Assembly: GCA_013397695.1 (NCBI GenBank)
Contig: VYZI01000118.1
Span: 1-64,000 of the forward strand
DNA: 64,000 nt
Source of the DNA: Centropus unirufus
Taxonomy: Eukaryota > Chordata > Aves > Cuculiformes > Centropidae
Reading direction: 5' to 3'
Shown here: positions 36,901-48,714 of the stretch, piece after piece
Position numbering within the stretch: the stretch's first letter is position 1
How the letters are laid out: each line of letters starts with the position of its first letter
The notes under the pieces: model-generated
Databases searched by the model: none
Told to the model about the DNA's origin: nothing
The model's input: the letters and a program-made list of their open reading frames with translations, nothing else
Translations under genes and position numbers: made by a program

Positions 36901-38790
36901 TGCATGATTTAGAGGGGAGATCGATCGCTCTTTTTGAGAGTATGTGGCTACATTTCTTTGATTTGAAAGTTCTCTTGAAAAAGTACTTTAAAAATATGTT
37001 TCTGTATCTTTCTCTGTGCCTTTTTTCACTCTCAAGCAGCCGAGATCCCCCCTCAACCAACTGAAACTCGCTGCTTGTGTTAAAGGAGTATTTCAAGAAA
37101 TTGGACTGAATATAGTGAAGGCATTACTTATCCTTTTTCCTGTCTTTCTCATTATATCTGCATTTCTTGCCTCCTCAACCCAGCATCTGTTGAATTTGTC
37201 TTATTTATTCAGTTGTTTGGGGAAAGTTCGCTCCTGTAAAGTTACTTCCCCTCTCGTGTGGTCTGTGTGTCGCACCAGGAGTCAGGTCAGGCTTTATTTT
37301 TATCCAGCTTTCTGAACTAGTTCACTTGTCTCTTTTTGATTTATCCTCAAAATGGCAGTGTTCTTCCACCCTACCCCAAATAGGTTTGCGATTACTTAAG
37401 TGCCTTTGACCTAATACAGAGGAGCCCTTTGAGAAGTCTGGTAAGTAAAACTAGAGGCTCTGTAGCCTGCAGTGATGCGAAAAAAGCTTCAGTTTGGTGC
37501 TTTGTGTATTTGTGGTGTATGATTTTATTTGTTCGTATTGTTTAGTTCAGTATAGTTCCAGTAAGTGAAGTGAAGCGCAGCTGAGCCTTCTGGCCAAGAT
37601 AAATACCAGAAAACAAAGTGTGTGCATAAAATACCTCCCCAAATCCATCTCTGGGCACATAAATGTGACCTGTTTTTGGAGAGGACCACCTATCTTGAAG
37701 CATCAGTGGCCGCTGTAGCCATGGACATTTCATAATGGCAAAGGAGAGGAGTCAGGCTTGCAAGTATTGCTTGGATATCCATAAAGGCCTCATTATTGGG
37801 TAGGAGAAGGAATGGAGACCACTGGTTAGATGGGTTCTTTTTCGATTTCCTTCCATTCAGTTTGAGGAATATATGAAGTTGGCCTAACCATAAAAAACAT
37901 AATATCATTTTGATACTTATCCTTGCAATTAGGAGGCCGCTGGCATCAAACCCGCTCATATTTTTCAGGCATCTCTGGAAAGGCCAATTTGGAAATATGA
38001 TTTTTTGAATGCTGCAGTGGTTGGTACCTATATTAGTCTGGTTACTTATCCAAGCATGAGTAACACGGAAAGCTGTTAACGGTTTCCCTCTTTCTCTTCC
38101 TTTAATCCTCCGATGATGGTAATGTAGGCACATTATGTGCATAGTGAATTTTAAGCAGTGCCTGAATGTGAAAGATTTGGGAACTGAAACAGTTGGGGAC
38201 AGGAGTAGACGTTACTGTTCCCTTGCAAGTGTTCTTGGAATAGCTGTCAAGGACAAAGCACGGCTCCTTCTGGCGTCTGACTTCTGTGGGGAAGATATAA
38301 TTTTGCGAGCATGCTGCTTTAGGGAACAGTTCGGGTTTTCACTGGTGGCATTATCATTTGGTATGCATAAGTGGGATGATTTAAGTGGGATCACTGCTAA
38401 GTTTCCTTGCTGGCTCATGACCGGTTGTTGCTAAGAGATGTTCACACGTATTTGCTGTGTGAGGGAGTTCATCTCTGTTATGTAGATTTTGGTAGCACGA
38501 TCCAGAAAATATGAATATGCTAATGATTGAGCAGCACAGAGTGGGGAAAAACATGAAGCTAAAAGCTCTGGATTTTTTTTTCTCTTATAAATAGATTTTA
38601 TAATTATTTTATATTGTAATTACAGCCGTTTTCTCAAATGTTTTATTGGTCTTCTGAAACAGACCTTCCCTAGCAAGGGGTGCGGTGACAGCACACAAAT
38701 TAGAAATATTACTACTGTGTGAGAAGGTGGCACCAGAACCTTGGTGTTGTGAGCCTCATCACTCGTGTGAACTGGGGCCTCACAGTGAAG
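33926..38790. other. Long repeat-poor, gene-free stretch
   Basis: 4.9 kb without clear CR1. 34375-34520 is a GC-rich, CTG/CAG-rich patch unlike its surroundings. 35250-35640 is moderately GC-balanced with a 127-codon minus frame of no recognisable family. A 150-codon minus frame at 37690-38142 is also unrecognised. No RNA gene is seen. Confidence 0.42.
34375..34520. other. Locally GC-rich, CTG/CAG-rich patch
   Basis: About 145 bases with visibly higher GC and several CpGs, dense in CTGC/GCAG words and including two CTGCAG and one CAGCTG palindromes. The flanks are AT-rich. It is too short for a CpG-island promoter by usual criteria and may be an old regulatory element or chance. Confidence 0.4.
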
Positions 38791-38838
38791 CATGGAATCA
38801 TTCAGTGGGAAAAGACCTTTGAGATCATCAAGTCCAAC
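38791..38838 (-). mobile_element. CR1 LINE 3'-end scrap
   Basis: Only the 3' terminal approximately 48 bp of a minus-strand CR1: 'catggaatcattcagtggga', 'aaagacctttgagatcatcaagtccaac'. The subfamily has 'gatcatcaagtccaac', as at 56436. It lies 127 bp left of an oppositely oriented CR1. Confidence 0.75.
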
Positions 38839-38965
38839 TGGAGCAGTTGGTTGCAAGTTCCAAGAAGGCTTGATACCCAAATGTTTTGGCAGTCACTGTT
38901 AAATGGTTGCAGTGAGGGAGCAACCAGAAGGCTGGATGTGTCTTGCCATAATTGAAGCCTCTCAG

Positions 38966-39450
38966 ACCTGGAGAGCGTCCAGAGTTGGGCGGTGAAGCTG
39001 GTGAAGGGTCTACAGAGCAAATGTTATGAGGAGCAACTGGGATTGCTCAGCCTGGAAAAGAGGAGTCCGAGGGTTGACCTTATTCCTGTCTACAACAGCC
39101 TGAAAGGAGGTTGTGGTGAGGTGGGTGTTGGTCTCTTCTCCCAAGTAACAAGTGATAGGACAAGAGGAAATGGCTTCAAGTTGCACCACATTTTACATTG
39201 TTGTAAACATTTACAATTGTAAGCATTTACATGTTTACATCGGATATTGGGGAAAAATCTTTTTACTGAAAGAGTGGTGAGGCATTGGAACAGGTTGTCC
39301 AGGGCAGTGGTGGACTTCCGATACCTGGACGTGTTCAAAACACACGTGAATGGGATGCTTTGGAAGGTGATTTTGACAGCACGATGACGTTGCATTGATG
39401 ATTGGACTTGATGATCTTGGAGGTCTTTTCCAACCTTAAAATGCTGTATC
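38966..39450 (+). mobile_element. CR1 LINE with palindromic insert
   Basis: Sense CR1, about 485 bp, running through 'gcgtccagagttgggc', 'ctcagcctggaaaagagg', 'tggtctcttctcccaagtaacaagtgataggacaagaggaaatggcttcaagttgcacca' (39129-39188), 'gaaagagtggtgaggcattggaacagg' and 'ttggaggtcttttccaacctt'. Between 39189 and about 39240 the expected 'ggggaggtttagatt'-type segment is replaced by TTACAT/ATGTAA palindromic sequence. The 3' end is present, and the terminal repeat has decayed to 'aatgctgtatcc'. Confidence 0.92.
39189..39240. repeat. TTACAT/ATGTAA palindromic tract inside CR1
   Basis: About 50 bases built from ttaca, tgtaa and atttac words, including the perfect 12-bp palindrome ttacaattgtaa (39211-39222). 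It interrupts the CR1 at a position normally occupied by unique CR1 sequence, so it arose by insertion or by expansion with replacement. Confidence 0.75.
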
Positions 39451-40748
39451 CAGGTGTTCTATGTTGAAATGTCTATATAGACACTCTCACAGTACTTCTG
39501 CTGTCTCCATCCTGGTGTTTTATAGGACTGCCTTTTCAGTTTCTAACCAAAGGCGTGTAAAAATTCCAGTGAGTTGGCCACTCAAGGATATTTCCCTTTG
39601 CCTGGGGAGAGGTAGAGTTTCTCTTAACTTGGGCACATCGTTTATCAGTGCGATAATCCACCTGAACCTCGCTACTTCAATGACCACTGCCTGTTGATTT
39701 CCATGTTAGTGGGTTTTTCATCAGTGGCTACCACTGAATTGTAGTATCTAATCAGAAAAAAACCTCAAGGATTACTAGAAAATAAAAATACAGTTAGAAA
39801 CTCTGGCATTTTGATGGTGTTTGAAATGGGAAGTGGATAAGAAAGATGGGAGTAAGTAATCTTCTTTCTGTATTTTTCACCTAATGAAAAAAGGTAGAGC
39901 AGTTTTGGTGTTTTAAAAGGGTAAAATTAGTTTACTTTTCTAACTTCAGAGCTGTGCAGTGAATGTCATAGTGCTGACATGAAATAAACCAGGATTACTA
40001 TATCCCTTTAAACACATAATATTTTTCCATGTTCCTCACTTTTAACTTGAGTTGAAATGGTTTCTTTGAACTGAAATGACCTTTTCTGAAAAAGAGGTTT
40101 CTTGTGGTAATCAAGATAATTCTTCATAGTAAGAATTTTGATCATAATGAATAGTGAGTGATATTAACTTATGGTTGTTGGGACATATAAATATTGATGT
40201 CCAGAGAATTAAGAAGCTTGCCCAACACTGACCTTGTCTAATTTATGTGTATCCTTTTTCCTATCACTTTTTACTGAGTCATCAAAATACCTTTTCACTT
40301 CTTGTCGCTTAGAAGTGCTTTCATGCTGTTTTTATAAATATAAATGTGTTCAGTTCCAGCAGTCCAGCAAAGGACTGCACTTTGCTGCTTCAATGAAAAA
40401 AGATTGTTTTCTGTACCCGAAATTAAGAGTTTCTGGTTTGAAGCCTGCAAGAACTCATAACAAACTGTACAGATATTGTTCTAATTAGGAAATATTACCT
40501 TGGCTGTGTGTCCTTAATTATTCTCGGAATGTCAGATAGATAATGAACAATTCAATATGGGCATAAAAATAACTTTACATTTCACTGGTCTGACTTTGAA
40601 TTAATCCTTGAAGTGCTTTGACTCTGGAGATGTTTTAAGTGAAAAAGGTCATTGAACAGTATGCAGTAACTGCAGGAGTGATGGGAAAAAAGTGATTGAC
40701 TTAGCTAAGACAACATTCCAGCATAACTTAGAAGTTGAAGGGTGTTTT

Positions 40749-40787
40749 TAATTAATTAAACTAATTAATTAAATGTAATTAATTAAA
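40749..40787. repeat. Three copies of TAATTAATTAAA
   Basis: The 12-mer taattaattaaa occurs exactly at 40749, 40762 and 40776, with 1-2 base spacers. Each copy contains two overlapping TAATTA homeodomain core sites. It is either an AT-rich tandem repeat or a homeodomain site cluster. Confidence 0.8.
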
Positions 40788-40844
40788 CTAGCTCTTTCTC
40801 TGTTAATTATGCTTAAATTCCTTTCAGGTTTCATGAAATTGTCT

Positions 40845-40875
40845 TTTATTCTTGTTTATTCTTTGTTTATTCTTG
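40845..40875. repeat. Imperfect triple repeat of TTTATTCTTG
   Basis: Three adjoining copies of a 10-11 bp unit (tttattcttg, tttattctttg, tttattcttg). Simple tandem sequence. Confidence 0.75.
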
Positions 40876-41842
40876 TCCAAGGCTCATCCTGGGCTGTAAC
40901 CATCCATCATCAGGACTCAATAATGCACTTGATAACTTCAGCTCCAAATTGCCAGTGCCTCTATCTTCCTGAAAGCTAATCTGGAGCTTCTGTATCTTTG
41001 CCCTGAAATGTTACAAATGTCCATATAGAAAACGTTGAAAATGAAATATGCCCCCTGATTCACTGTGGCACCAAGGCTCCTTTTTTTTTGTTTTCTTCAA
41101 AATGTTTATTTCTTGTGTTTGTTTTCTTTTTGTGTTCTCCCTCCTCCTTTAAACAAGTAGAAGGAATTGAAAGCTGCTTATGGCATTTGATGCTTCTAAG
41201 CTGCTTTAATGCCTTGGATAATTTTACATTTCTTTCCCTTCCATTGCTCCATAAAACACTTTTCCTGACTCCAAAACAGAGCGCAGCTTGGAATTGAAAA
41301 ACAAAGCTGCATGCTTATAGATAGACATACTAAGACATGACCCTTATGGTATTTTTGTGGTGTATTATCGTTTTCCTGAAGATCACACACCTTGGTCTTG
41401 TGTTCAATTGGTTTGTCTTTTATTGGTAACTTCAGATCTCCTGGAAAAAATATGCTGTTTTCCCTCATATTAGCAATTAAGTACTTCATTTAATGGATCT
41501 TTAAGAAAAAGCTTAAGGAGCCAAAGCTGTCTTCTGTTGTATGAAGTTGGTTTTAAAATCAACTATTGTCATGGTAGTTACTTGGAGGGATGTCAATAAT
41601 TCTGTACTTAAGAGAAATATTTTGTATTACTTGATATGTTATTAAATGTCATCTCTGTCTTGTTTCTAAAGCTAAAAAAGCAACTTAAATTGAGGGAAAT
41701 TTCAAAATCAGATTATAGACTATTGAGTTTTTGCCAGTGGAGGGAAATTGTGTGGATCTACCTAGCTAACAGCAAGGAAAATTAAGTGAAAAGGACCCAG
41801 AGTGCCACTGAAATGACAGAGAAAGGAGAAAGTTGTGATTAC

Positions 41843-41855
41843 TTTTTTTTTTTTT
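41843..41855. repeat. Poly-T homopolymer, 13 bases
   Basis: Run of 13 T followed by a G-rich segment (gggagggtggggaggag). No retroposed gene is seen. Confidence 0.9.
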
Positions 41856-43326
41856 GGGAGGGTGGGGAGGAGAGTAGGGGTGAAGGGCTCTGTTACAGCA
41901 GCAAATGTAAAACTTCAGCCTGTTTTCAAACAGCCATTACTGTGGGTACCAAACTTCAACAAGAAGTGCCTCTTCAGCCAGGGTTGTACAAACCTCCGAA
42001 GAGCCCTCTGTAGTTTTTGCATGGCGGCTAAGAAATAGCAGGAACTATTTATAGTGCTCTGAGATCTAGAGGTTATATTTAGGTCCCACTGAACTAAAGA
42101 TACAAATCCGGCTAGATCAAAATTATGGCAGCAATTAACTTTATACCTATTCTCTCCTCCTCCTGGCGCAAGAGTACAGCAGGGAGCGAAGAAGAAACAC
42201 CTAATTGCTTAATTCCCTTGCCATATCCCGAGTCTCCTAAAATAAAAAAGGTGGAATGTAAGTCATGGTGCATTGTGACTCTCAGGCAATTTTACATCAC
42301 GTGAACATCCCTACAAAGAAAGCTATTTCCCTGTTGTGTTAAACCTTTTATCTAAGGACACATCAACTAGGTATTTCTGTCTTCAAAGCATCATAAATAT
42401 GGAGAATTTATGCTTGCTCACTAAGGGTTTCTCCTTCTCTTTTGATTCAACAGGGTGAATCTGTTTTACAAAAAGGAAAAAAATAAATTTGGGAAGTAGG
42501 CAGATAGAGCCTTGGCTACAAAGAGGGAGAAGTTTAGTGAAGGCCGTTGTGTCAGGCTGGAGAGGAATTCAGAAATTCTTAATCTGTGGTCACATGCTCA
42601 TTTCTCTCTTGCCCTTCAAATGAGAAAATTATGTAGAAAAGCGTTAAGTATATTTTATTCTTCATGAACAAAAGGATTTTCAGACCTCCTTATAAATCTG
42701 CAGTGTTCTTCTTAACCAAAGCCTAAACTGACCTGATGAACAGTTGTTAGGTTTTAGATCATGTTCTTCCATCTGTGACTGCCATAGTAATTAGAGGTTC
42801 CAAAATGAAGATGAATGGCACATAGAATTTACCATTTAATCACTAGAAAGCCATAGAAAGAATATCTAAGTGATGAAAATTAAGATAGTGTGCTTGAGGC
42901 AGAAAATATAGTTCTAATTTTGTCCGGAATGCGCTCTCAGCCTTCGGTCTGTCTTGTTATATCTTGGGATTCCTGTAAGATTGTCTCTGTGGTGTGTTGA
43001 TGAAAAGATGTCCAGGCTGCCACCTTCAAGTTGTCATATTAATAGAAACAAAAATATCTTTCTAGGGTGCAGTAAATAGCTGCAAAACTTGAGTGTTCCT
43101 AATGTCTGACTGGGATTTGTAGTTCCAGTTTTATGCTTCCCACCGAGTAAACAAAAGTGACTTATTGAATAGCAGGAAGTCCTGGCTGTCATTTTGTGAT
43201 CGTAGGAACACCTCTGTGTTAAGATGTTCCTGTTTTTCCTGTTTTCTAGAATTTGAGGGCATTGTAAAACACAGCAGCCGTACGCCTGGTGCAACATGAG
43301 CCGATTTCTGCAGCTGAGCAGAAATC

Positions 43327-43406
43327 TGCACTCCCTGACCAAGAGCTCCTGCCCAGCTTTCCGGTAGCTCCTTTCAATACTGGAAGCTGCTCCAAGGTCT
43401 CCCTAG
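43327..43406 (-). mobile_element. CR1 LINE internal fragment
   Basis: About 80 bp of the CR1 internal 3' region: 'ctgcactccctgaccaagagctcctgcccagctttcc' (43327-43363) and 'ctcctttcaatactggaagctgctccaaggtctcc' (43368-43402), matching the same blocks at 45410-45460. It lacks the 3' end, so it is a remnant of a deleted copy. The 164-codon plus frame beginning at 43289 crosses it and is not a gene. Confidence 0.85.
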
Positions 43407-45149
43407 AGAGAAACAAATTGTATCCTGCAAACATTGTTATAATAACGAATACCAAGCAGCTTGAGTGCCGATACAAAACTTTGCCTTTTGTTTCTAATTG
43501 GGACAAGAACAGAACTGCTGCCATAAATTACTTAAACTCCTTGGCTGGTGGTTTTCTTTGTCTTCTGTGGTCAATTTTGACCTCAGAGCATCTGCAGCAA
43601 CATTTTTCCAGTTCCAAGTGTTTTGGCGCTTCCAAGGAGCACAGATGGATGTCTCTGGCACCTGTTGTTACCCATTCTGCCTCGGCAACATCCAAAAAGA
43701 CTGCTATAACCTGCCTGAGAAATAATGACGGGCTGTGTTTTTCATCACGCTTGAGCTGGCCTTTCCTTGTGACCCAGCTGTGACTAAGGCTGTGGTACCA
43801 GGGCAGCAGTGCCAATGCAGGGAAGAGCCTTGTGGAGAAGGAGGAGCTTGTGCAAGGCTGTGCAAACATACCTAATGGAAAATTTCAAACTTCAGTTCAC
43901 ACCAGTCCCAAATGTTGACTTGGAGAAAGGGATCCTCTGTCTCAGCCCCCAAAAGCTGATTATTACTTCTTTTTTTAAAACATTTCACTAAAGAATCTAC
44001 TTCTTAGCATTGAGCGGTCTGAAGTTTTCCTGTTTTCCCTGGATTGAAGACTCAGGGTCTGTATTATTTTTGTCTGATCACATCATTTTGGTGCTAAATT
44101 TATCTGGTATCTTCAGAAACGTGTACATGTTGCAGATTCAGCTTGGTGCTTTGTTATGGAAGAATTTTTAAGTCTTGGAATGACCCAGACTTCACTTATT
44201 CCACAGCAATTGGTCTCTGGCAGGTTGCTCAGGAATTGTTAACTTGAGATCCTGCAGAGTGGTCCCTCTTGTTATTTTAATGACGCTAGCAGCAAAAGAT
44301 TACAGATTTCTCTTTGTACGATGCACTTTAACTCCTCCTTCCTTATCCCCTGTCTTAATTTCAAATAAGATCCCACTTTTAGTGCTTTTCCAGCCAAGTA
44401 AACCTTTTTTCCTTCTCTAGTGTTAATGTCCTGCAAACACCGGCTTCCTTCAGTGAGAGGAAGGGCACTGATAATAATTAGCTATTTGTATGGAAGCTGT
44501 CAGTGTGATTTGTGAGGTCATTAGGGGATATTTGGGGTTGAACCTTACAGTAACACTAGACATAAAAACTATCCTGGAGAATGAGTTTGTTGTCCTTCAG
44601 CTGCCTTTTATTTCAGAGACATCTGTCACATGCAGGACATCAAAAATAACCTAGCGGTTAATAGCCGTCTCAAAATAACAGCCAGCAAAGTAGTTAGAAA
44701 AAAAGGAAATGAGAACCAAAATTATATTTCTGAATGGGGTCATTTAATTGCTGATTTATTTTAACTTCTGGAATGATTTCTGCTCGGCTGCTTAAATTTG
44801 CTGTGTGTTAACCTGGATCTGTTTTAGCCAGAGGCAGCACGTCCAAAGCTGCGTTTACATTTGTCAGAGTTATATCAAGCTGTCGCTGGAGAACCACAGC
44901 CCTGCAAGATGTTGATTGTGTTCTAGTGTGCCATCAGGCACAATTCTTCAGTATCTACCGTGTTTTTAAATAGCATTTAGAATATTTCTTAGACTACGAT
45001 CATATTTTTTTTTTGGTGACAGTTGTATTTCTGCAGATCATGGTCAAGCTGAATATTAATTGCAACAGTGAGTAACATTGCTCTGATGTAAGATGTAACT
45101 TGTAATTGTCCTGATGTAACAGCATTGTAGGCTACCTGTATTTGAAAAG
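43407..45149. other. Gene-free stretch, no supported feature
   Basis: 1.7 kb of ordinary AT-rich DNA. Frames of 60-113 codons near 43500-43870 have no recognisable content. Confidence 0.45.
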
Positions 45150-45507
45150 AATCAGAATGGTTTAGGTTGGAAGGAACCTTAAAGATCAACTGGTTCCACC
45201 TGCTGTGGGCAGGGAGACCTCCCACTGGATCAGGTTGCTCCAAGCCCCTTCCAACCTGGCCTTGAACACCTCTGGGGATGGGGCAGCCACCGCTGCTCTG
45301 GGCAACCTGGACCAGGGCCTCCCCACCCTCACAGCAAAACATTTCTCCCTAAGATCTCATAAAAATCTCCCCTCTTTCAGCTTAAAATCATTCCCCTTCA
45401 TCCCCCTCCCCAGCTTTCCTGGAGTCCTTTCAGTACTGGAAGCTGCTCTAAGGTCTTCCTGGAGCCCTTTCTTCTCCAAGCTGGACAACTCCAACTCTCT
45501 CAGCCTT
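45150..45507 (-). mobile_element. CR1 LINE, 5'-truncated copy
   Basis: Minus-strand CR1, about 358 bp, with all 3' blocks from 'aatcagaatggtttaggttgg' through 'ctgtgggcagggagacctcc', 'actggatcagg', 'gggcaacctggaccagggcc', 'acagcaaaacatttctccct', 'tttcagtactggaagctgctctaaggtcttcc' (45428-45459) and 'ccaactctctcagcct'. The 3' end is intact. Confidence 0.95.
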
Positions 45508-46170
45508 GTACATCTGTCCTATGTTGTGGTAAGAGGTTAAACTGTATTTTGAGACAATACAGCAAATGGAACCAGAATTAAAATCCAAGGGACCCGCTTG
45601 TTCATTCTGCAATCACTTCTCTAGAATTCTCTCTCTTCTCTGAGAAGGCTCCAATCGTTGCATATGTCTTGTCTCCATATAAACTTGTATAATCTTGAAA
45701 TACATATATATGAATTTCAGTGGGAAGCAGAGGTAGAAAATGTATTTCTCATCTGCGTGGGTATTTTTGTGAATGGTGCTGCTAGGGTGTGTGTGTGAGA
45801 TACACCATGTGTCAGTCACAGAAGACAAATGTGCTAGTGCGCTAACTGGAAAAAGCTCTTTTCCTATACTTTTTCTCGTAGCTGAAGTATTGTCAGAATA
45901 CTAAAACTCAGTTTGTAGTTGTGTTTGAATACTTGACTGGAATCTTAAGCTTAATCTGATTATTATTTTTTTTTGTCGCCTTAGGTCATTTAAGAGCTGG
46001 ATGGATCATGTGTGAGATGTTTTATGCCCTTGGTTAAGGGGAGAGTTAATCTAATGAGGTAAAGGCAGAAGGATGGAATGCAGTCAGAATGCTTCCTCGT
46101 GTTGGTAATCAAAAATCCAAGTCATGCATAGCATGTGCCAGTCAGTATTGTGTGGATTGCGGCAACAAAA
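45508..46170. other. Spacer, no supported feature
   Basis: About 660 bases of AT-rich DNA with a short GT run (45787-45799). Nothing else is seen. Confidence 0.45.
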
Positions 46171-46273
46171 CCAAATTGGATAGGGCTTTGAGCAACCTGA
46201 TCCAGTGGAAGGTGTCCCTGTCCATGGCTGGGGGGTTGGGACTGGATGGGCTTCAAACCCTTCTGATTGTGAT
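46171..46273 (+). mobile_element. CR1 LINE tail, small internal deletion
   Basis: Sense CR1 tail: 'ccaaattggatagggctttgagcaacctgatccagtgga' (46171-46209), 'aggtgtccctgtccatggc', 'ttgggactggatgggcttca', then 'aacccttctgattgtgatg'. Around 46255 roughly a dozen bases of the usual 'aggtcccttccaaccc' block are missing. Confidence 0.88.
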
Positions 46274-47367
46274 GCTTTTGCGTTATTTGTTGCAAGGGTA
46301 GGAGGAAGTCTTTGTTAAAATAAAAAGCTGATTTTTTTTTTTCAACTGTGTGAGCGATAATGTGATCCTTCCCCCACCTACAACTCTTCAATTTTGCTTC
46401 ATGTCTGACCTACCAGCTCCTTGGACTGACTGAAAGGACAGACATAGCCACTACTGACTGATGGTATCCATTTCTTGGTAAGGGCAAAGCTCACACCCTG
46501 CCGGGTTCTGTGTCCTACCTCGTCTCTAGGAAATTCAAGTGTCATTAAGGGCCTCTTGTACCTATTGGGTTACTGTCTGCTTGCTAACACATTCAAAGAA
46601 ATAGTTGTTTAATGCTGTTACAAATGGTATCTAGGTTCCCCTTCAGTTTCAAAGTATTAGAGAGTTAATATTTAGTTCAGTAGTTCTTATGAATGCTGTC
46701 CACCAGTCACTTGCTCTGGAGACTGATGGGATGTGAAATATGTGACTTATGACGGCAGCAAGCAAATTCCTAAGGAGTAATCAGCTGCCCCAATTGGGCA
46801 AGGTAAGACAAAGGAGTCTGCTTAGCTGATCGGAAATTGGAGTAATGCTCTGTGCCCCTCCACTTCAGTCTTAAAAAGTTCTGTTCCTTAAATTATGGGG
46901 GGTTTTTATTTTATTTTTTTTTTCTGAAAGGTGTCTGACTTGGCTCTAGAAGGAATGGCTTCTATTTGGCTATGAAAATGTATAATGCAAAAAGAAATGC
47001 AACCTAACCTGTCCTTTGTGAGAAGATGTGGCAGCGCATGCCAGGCTGCGCTGCGTGCACTTCCTGAGGCTCTTTGGAGGCTGTTGTGTTTCTGCATTCC
47101 TCTGGTTCTTGGCCTTTCCACTGAGGTTTACAGCAAAAGTACAGATTGTTCTTTACGGCCTAGGCTGATTAGCTATGGAGATTTATTAAATAAGTCAAAA
47201 TACTAAATAGGGAATAGATACAAACTGGATCCAGAGATGACTTGAAAGGTTACAGTCTACTATTTTCTAGTGTGTCCTTCAAATGAACCGTGTTTAGTCT
47301 GTTGTGGAAGATGGAGAGAAACCACTTATCTAAAAAACTTTAAACAAGTCAAGTGCAGACTCAAAGA
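46274..47367. other. Gene-free stretch, no supported feature
   Basis: 1.1 kb of AT-rich DNA with T-rich runs near 46330 and 46905-46923. No gene or repeat family is recognised. Confidence 0.45.
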
Positions 47368-47640
47368 TTCATGGAATGGTTTGAGTTGGATGGGACCTTA
47401 AAGCCCATTCAATATCAAACCACCTGCCATGGGCAGAGACACTTCCCCGCTGGATCAAGGTGCTCCAGGGCCTCATTTAAGCTGGCCTTGAATGCCTCCA
47501 GGGATGAAGCCATGACTTCTCTGGGCAACCTGGGCCAGGGTCTCCCCACCCTCACAGGAAAACATTTCCTCCTAAGATCTCATTTAAATATCTTCTCTTT
47601 CAACTTAAAACCATTCCTCCTCATCCTATCCCTGCAAAAG
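47368..47640 (-). mobile_element. CR1 LINE, 5'-truncated copy
   Basis: Minus-strand CR1 starting 'ttcatggaatggtttgagttgg', with 'gggaccttaaagcccattc', 'gccatgggcagagacacttcc', 'gctggatcaagg', 'cttgaatgcctccagggatg', 'gggcaacctgggccaggg' and 'cctcacaggaaaacatttcc'. It has more substitutions than the copy at 45150, suggesting greater age. Confidence 0.93.
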
Positions 47641-48714
47641 AAGTTATCCTGTTTCCCCTCATTTACATTTCCAATCCTTCTCTAAATCCCTAGGCTTGCG
47701 CAGGCGTTTCTTGCACGTGTCCTCTGTTCTTTCATGTGCTGACCTCTCCAAGCCACCTATGAGTTCTGGAAGCTTCATCTTCTTTTCCCCTGTACTGGGA
47801 AGTTTGGTCAAAGGAGACATGATCTCAGCTTGTAAAACTAGAAGCATTCTGAAGACATAAGTAGTAGGGTGATAGCTAAGATATCCCCAAAGTGTATATT
47901 TATTTTAATCATATTTCTTGTTCTTTAATGCTCTGCATTTCTGCGTGCTCTAGTTTCAAGACCTGAAGATTAGTGTTGAGGTTATGGAGTTATGTCGTAC
48001 AGAAAGAGTTCCTCTTTTTGAATTTATTTTATCTAAAGGAACCAAAAGTATTCTGTTTGTAGCTGTATAATTTAAAGGTTTAAGTGTGATATTGATATAT
48101 GTGAAGTAGTTAGAAGGATTATTCAATATCCCTAATGCTGCTTTGATGTTTCTGTTGGTGGATCAAAGACAGGTAAGATATGGAAAAATTCTTAAAATTA
48201 TACTCTGTATTTGGAGACACATGCGGTATTTTTTTTAGAGTTGTTTTCATGAATCTTAAAGGAATTTAAGCTGTTTCTGTTCCTGAGTTTTAAATTGGAC
48301 AATCTGCATAAGGGGAAATAAAGGATAACTTCTCGCTGACTTGAAAATAAATCTCTGCAAAAGAACAAAATGATGTAGACATAATGGTAACAGCAGCCCA
48401 TTAATACATGCTCTGATTTAAAGAGTTTTAATCCCCAACAGAGTTGCAATGGATTAACAAAGGCTGCTGGTACTTTCTCGGCAAGTAACACCAATAAAAT
48501 TGTCACAGTAATATTTCAGCTGTCTATGAAGTGGCTTCTCAGTCTTCTCATTCTAAACCCCTTCCTGTGATTCAGTTGGTATAAAATGCCACAGAGAACA
48601 GCAGCAGCTTTACTATGGAGAGCTGGTAGAGTTTTTCCTAAAAAGAGAATGTGTGTATCTCAATGGTCTCTCTGTGATGTCTTTCAAGGTCTTATTACTA
48701 CCAGAGATGGACTA
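47641..48714. other. Gene-free stretch, no supported feature
   Basis: 1.1 kb of AT-rich DNA. I see no recognisable repeat, RNA or coding content. Confidence 0.45.

Larger units (their letters stand above)
39451..43326. other. Gene-free stretch
   Basis: 3.9 kb of AT-rich DNA with the TAATTAATTAAA cluster at 40749-40787, a (TTTATTCTTG)-type triple at 40845-40875 and a T13 run at 41843-41855. No gene is supported. Confidence 0.45.

Noticed and set aside
37441..37446. Donor-like gtaagt after a short segment (37420-37440)
   Set aside because: The upstream acceptor is weak, with little pyrimidine tract.
43289..43783. Longest open frame in the window (164 codons)
   Set aside because: It runs across a CR1 fragment, and its translation has no recognisable domain. 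Frames of this length occur by chance in 64 kb.
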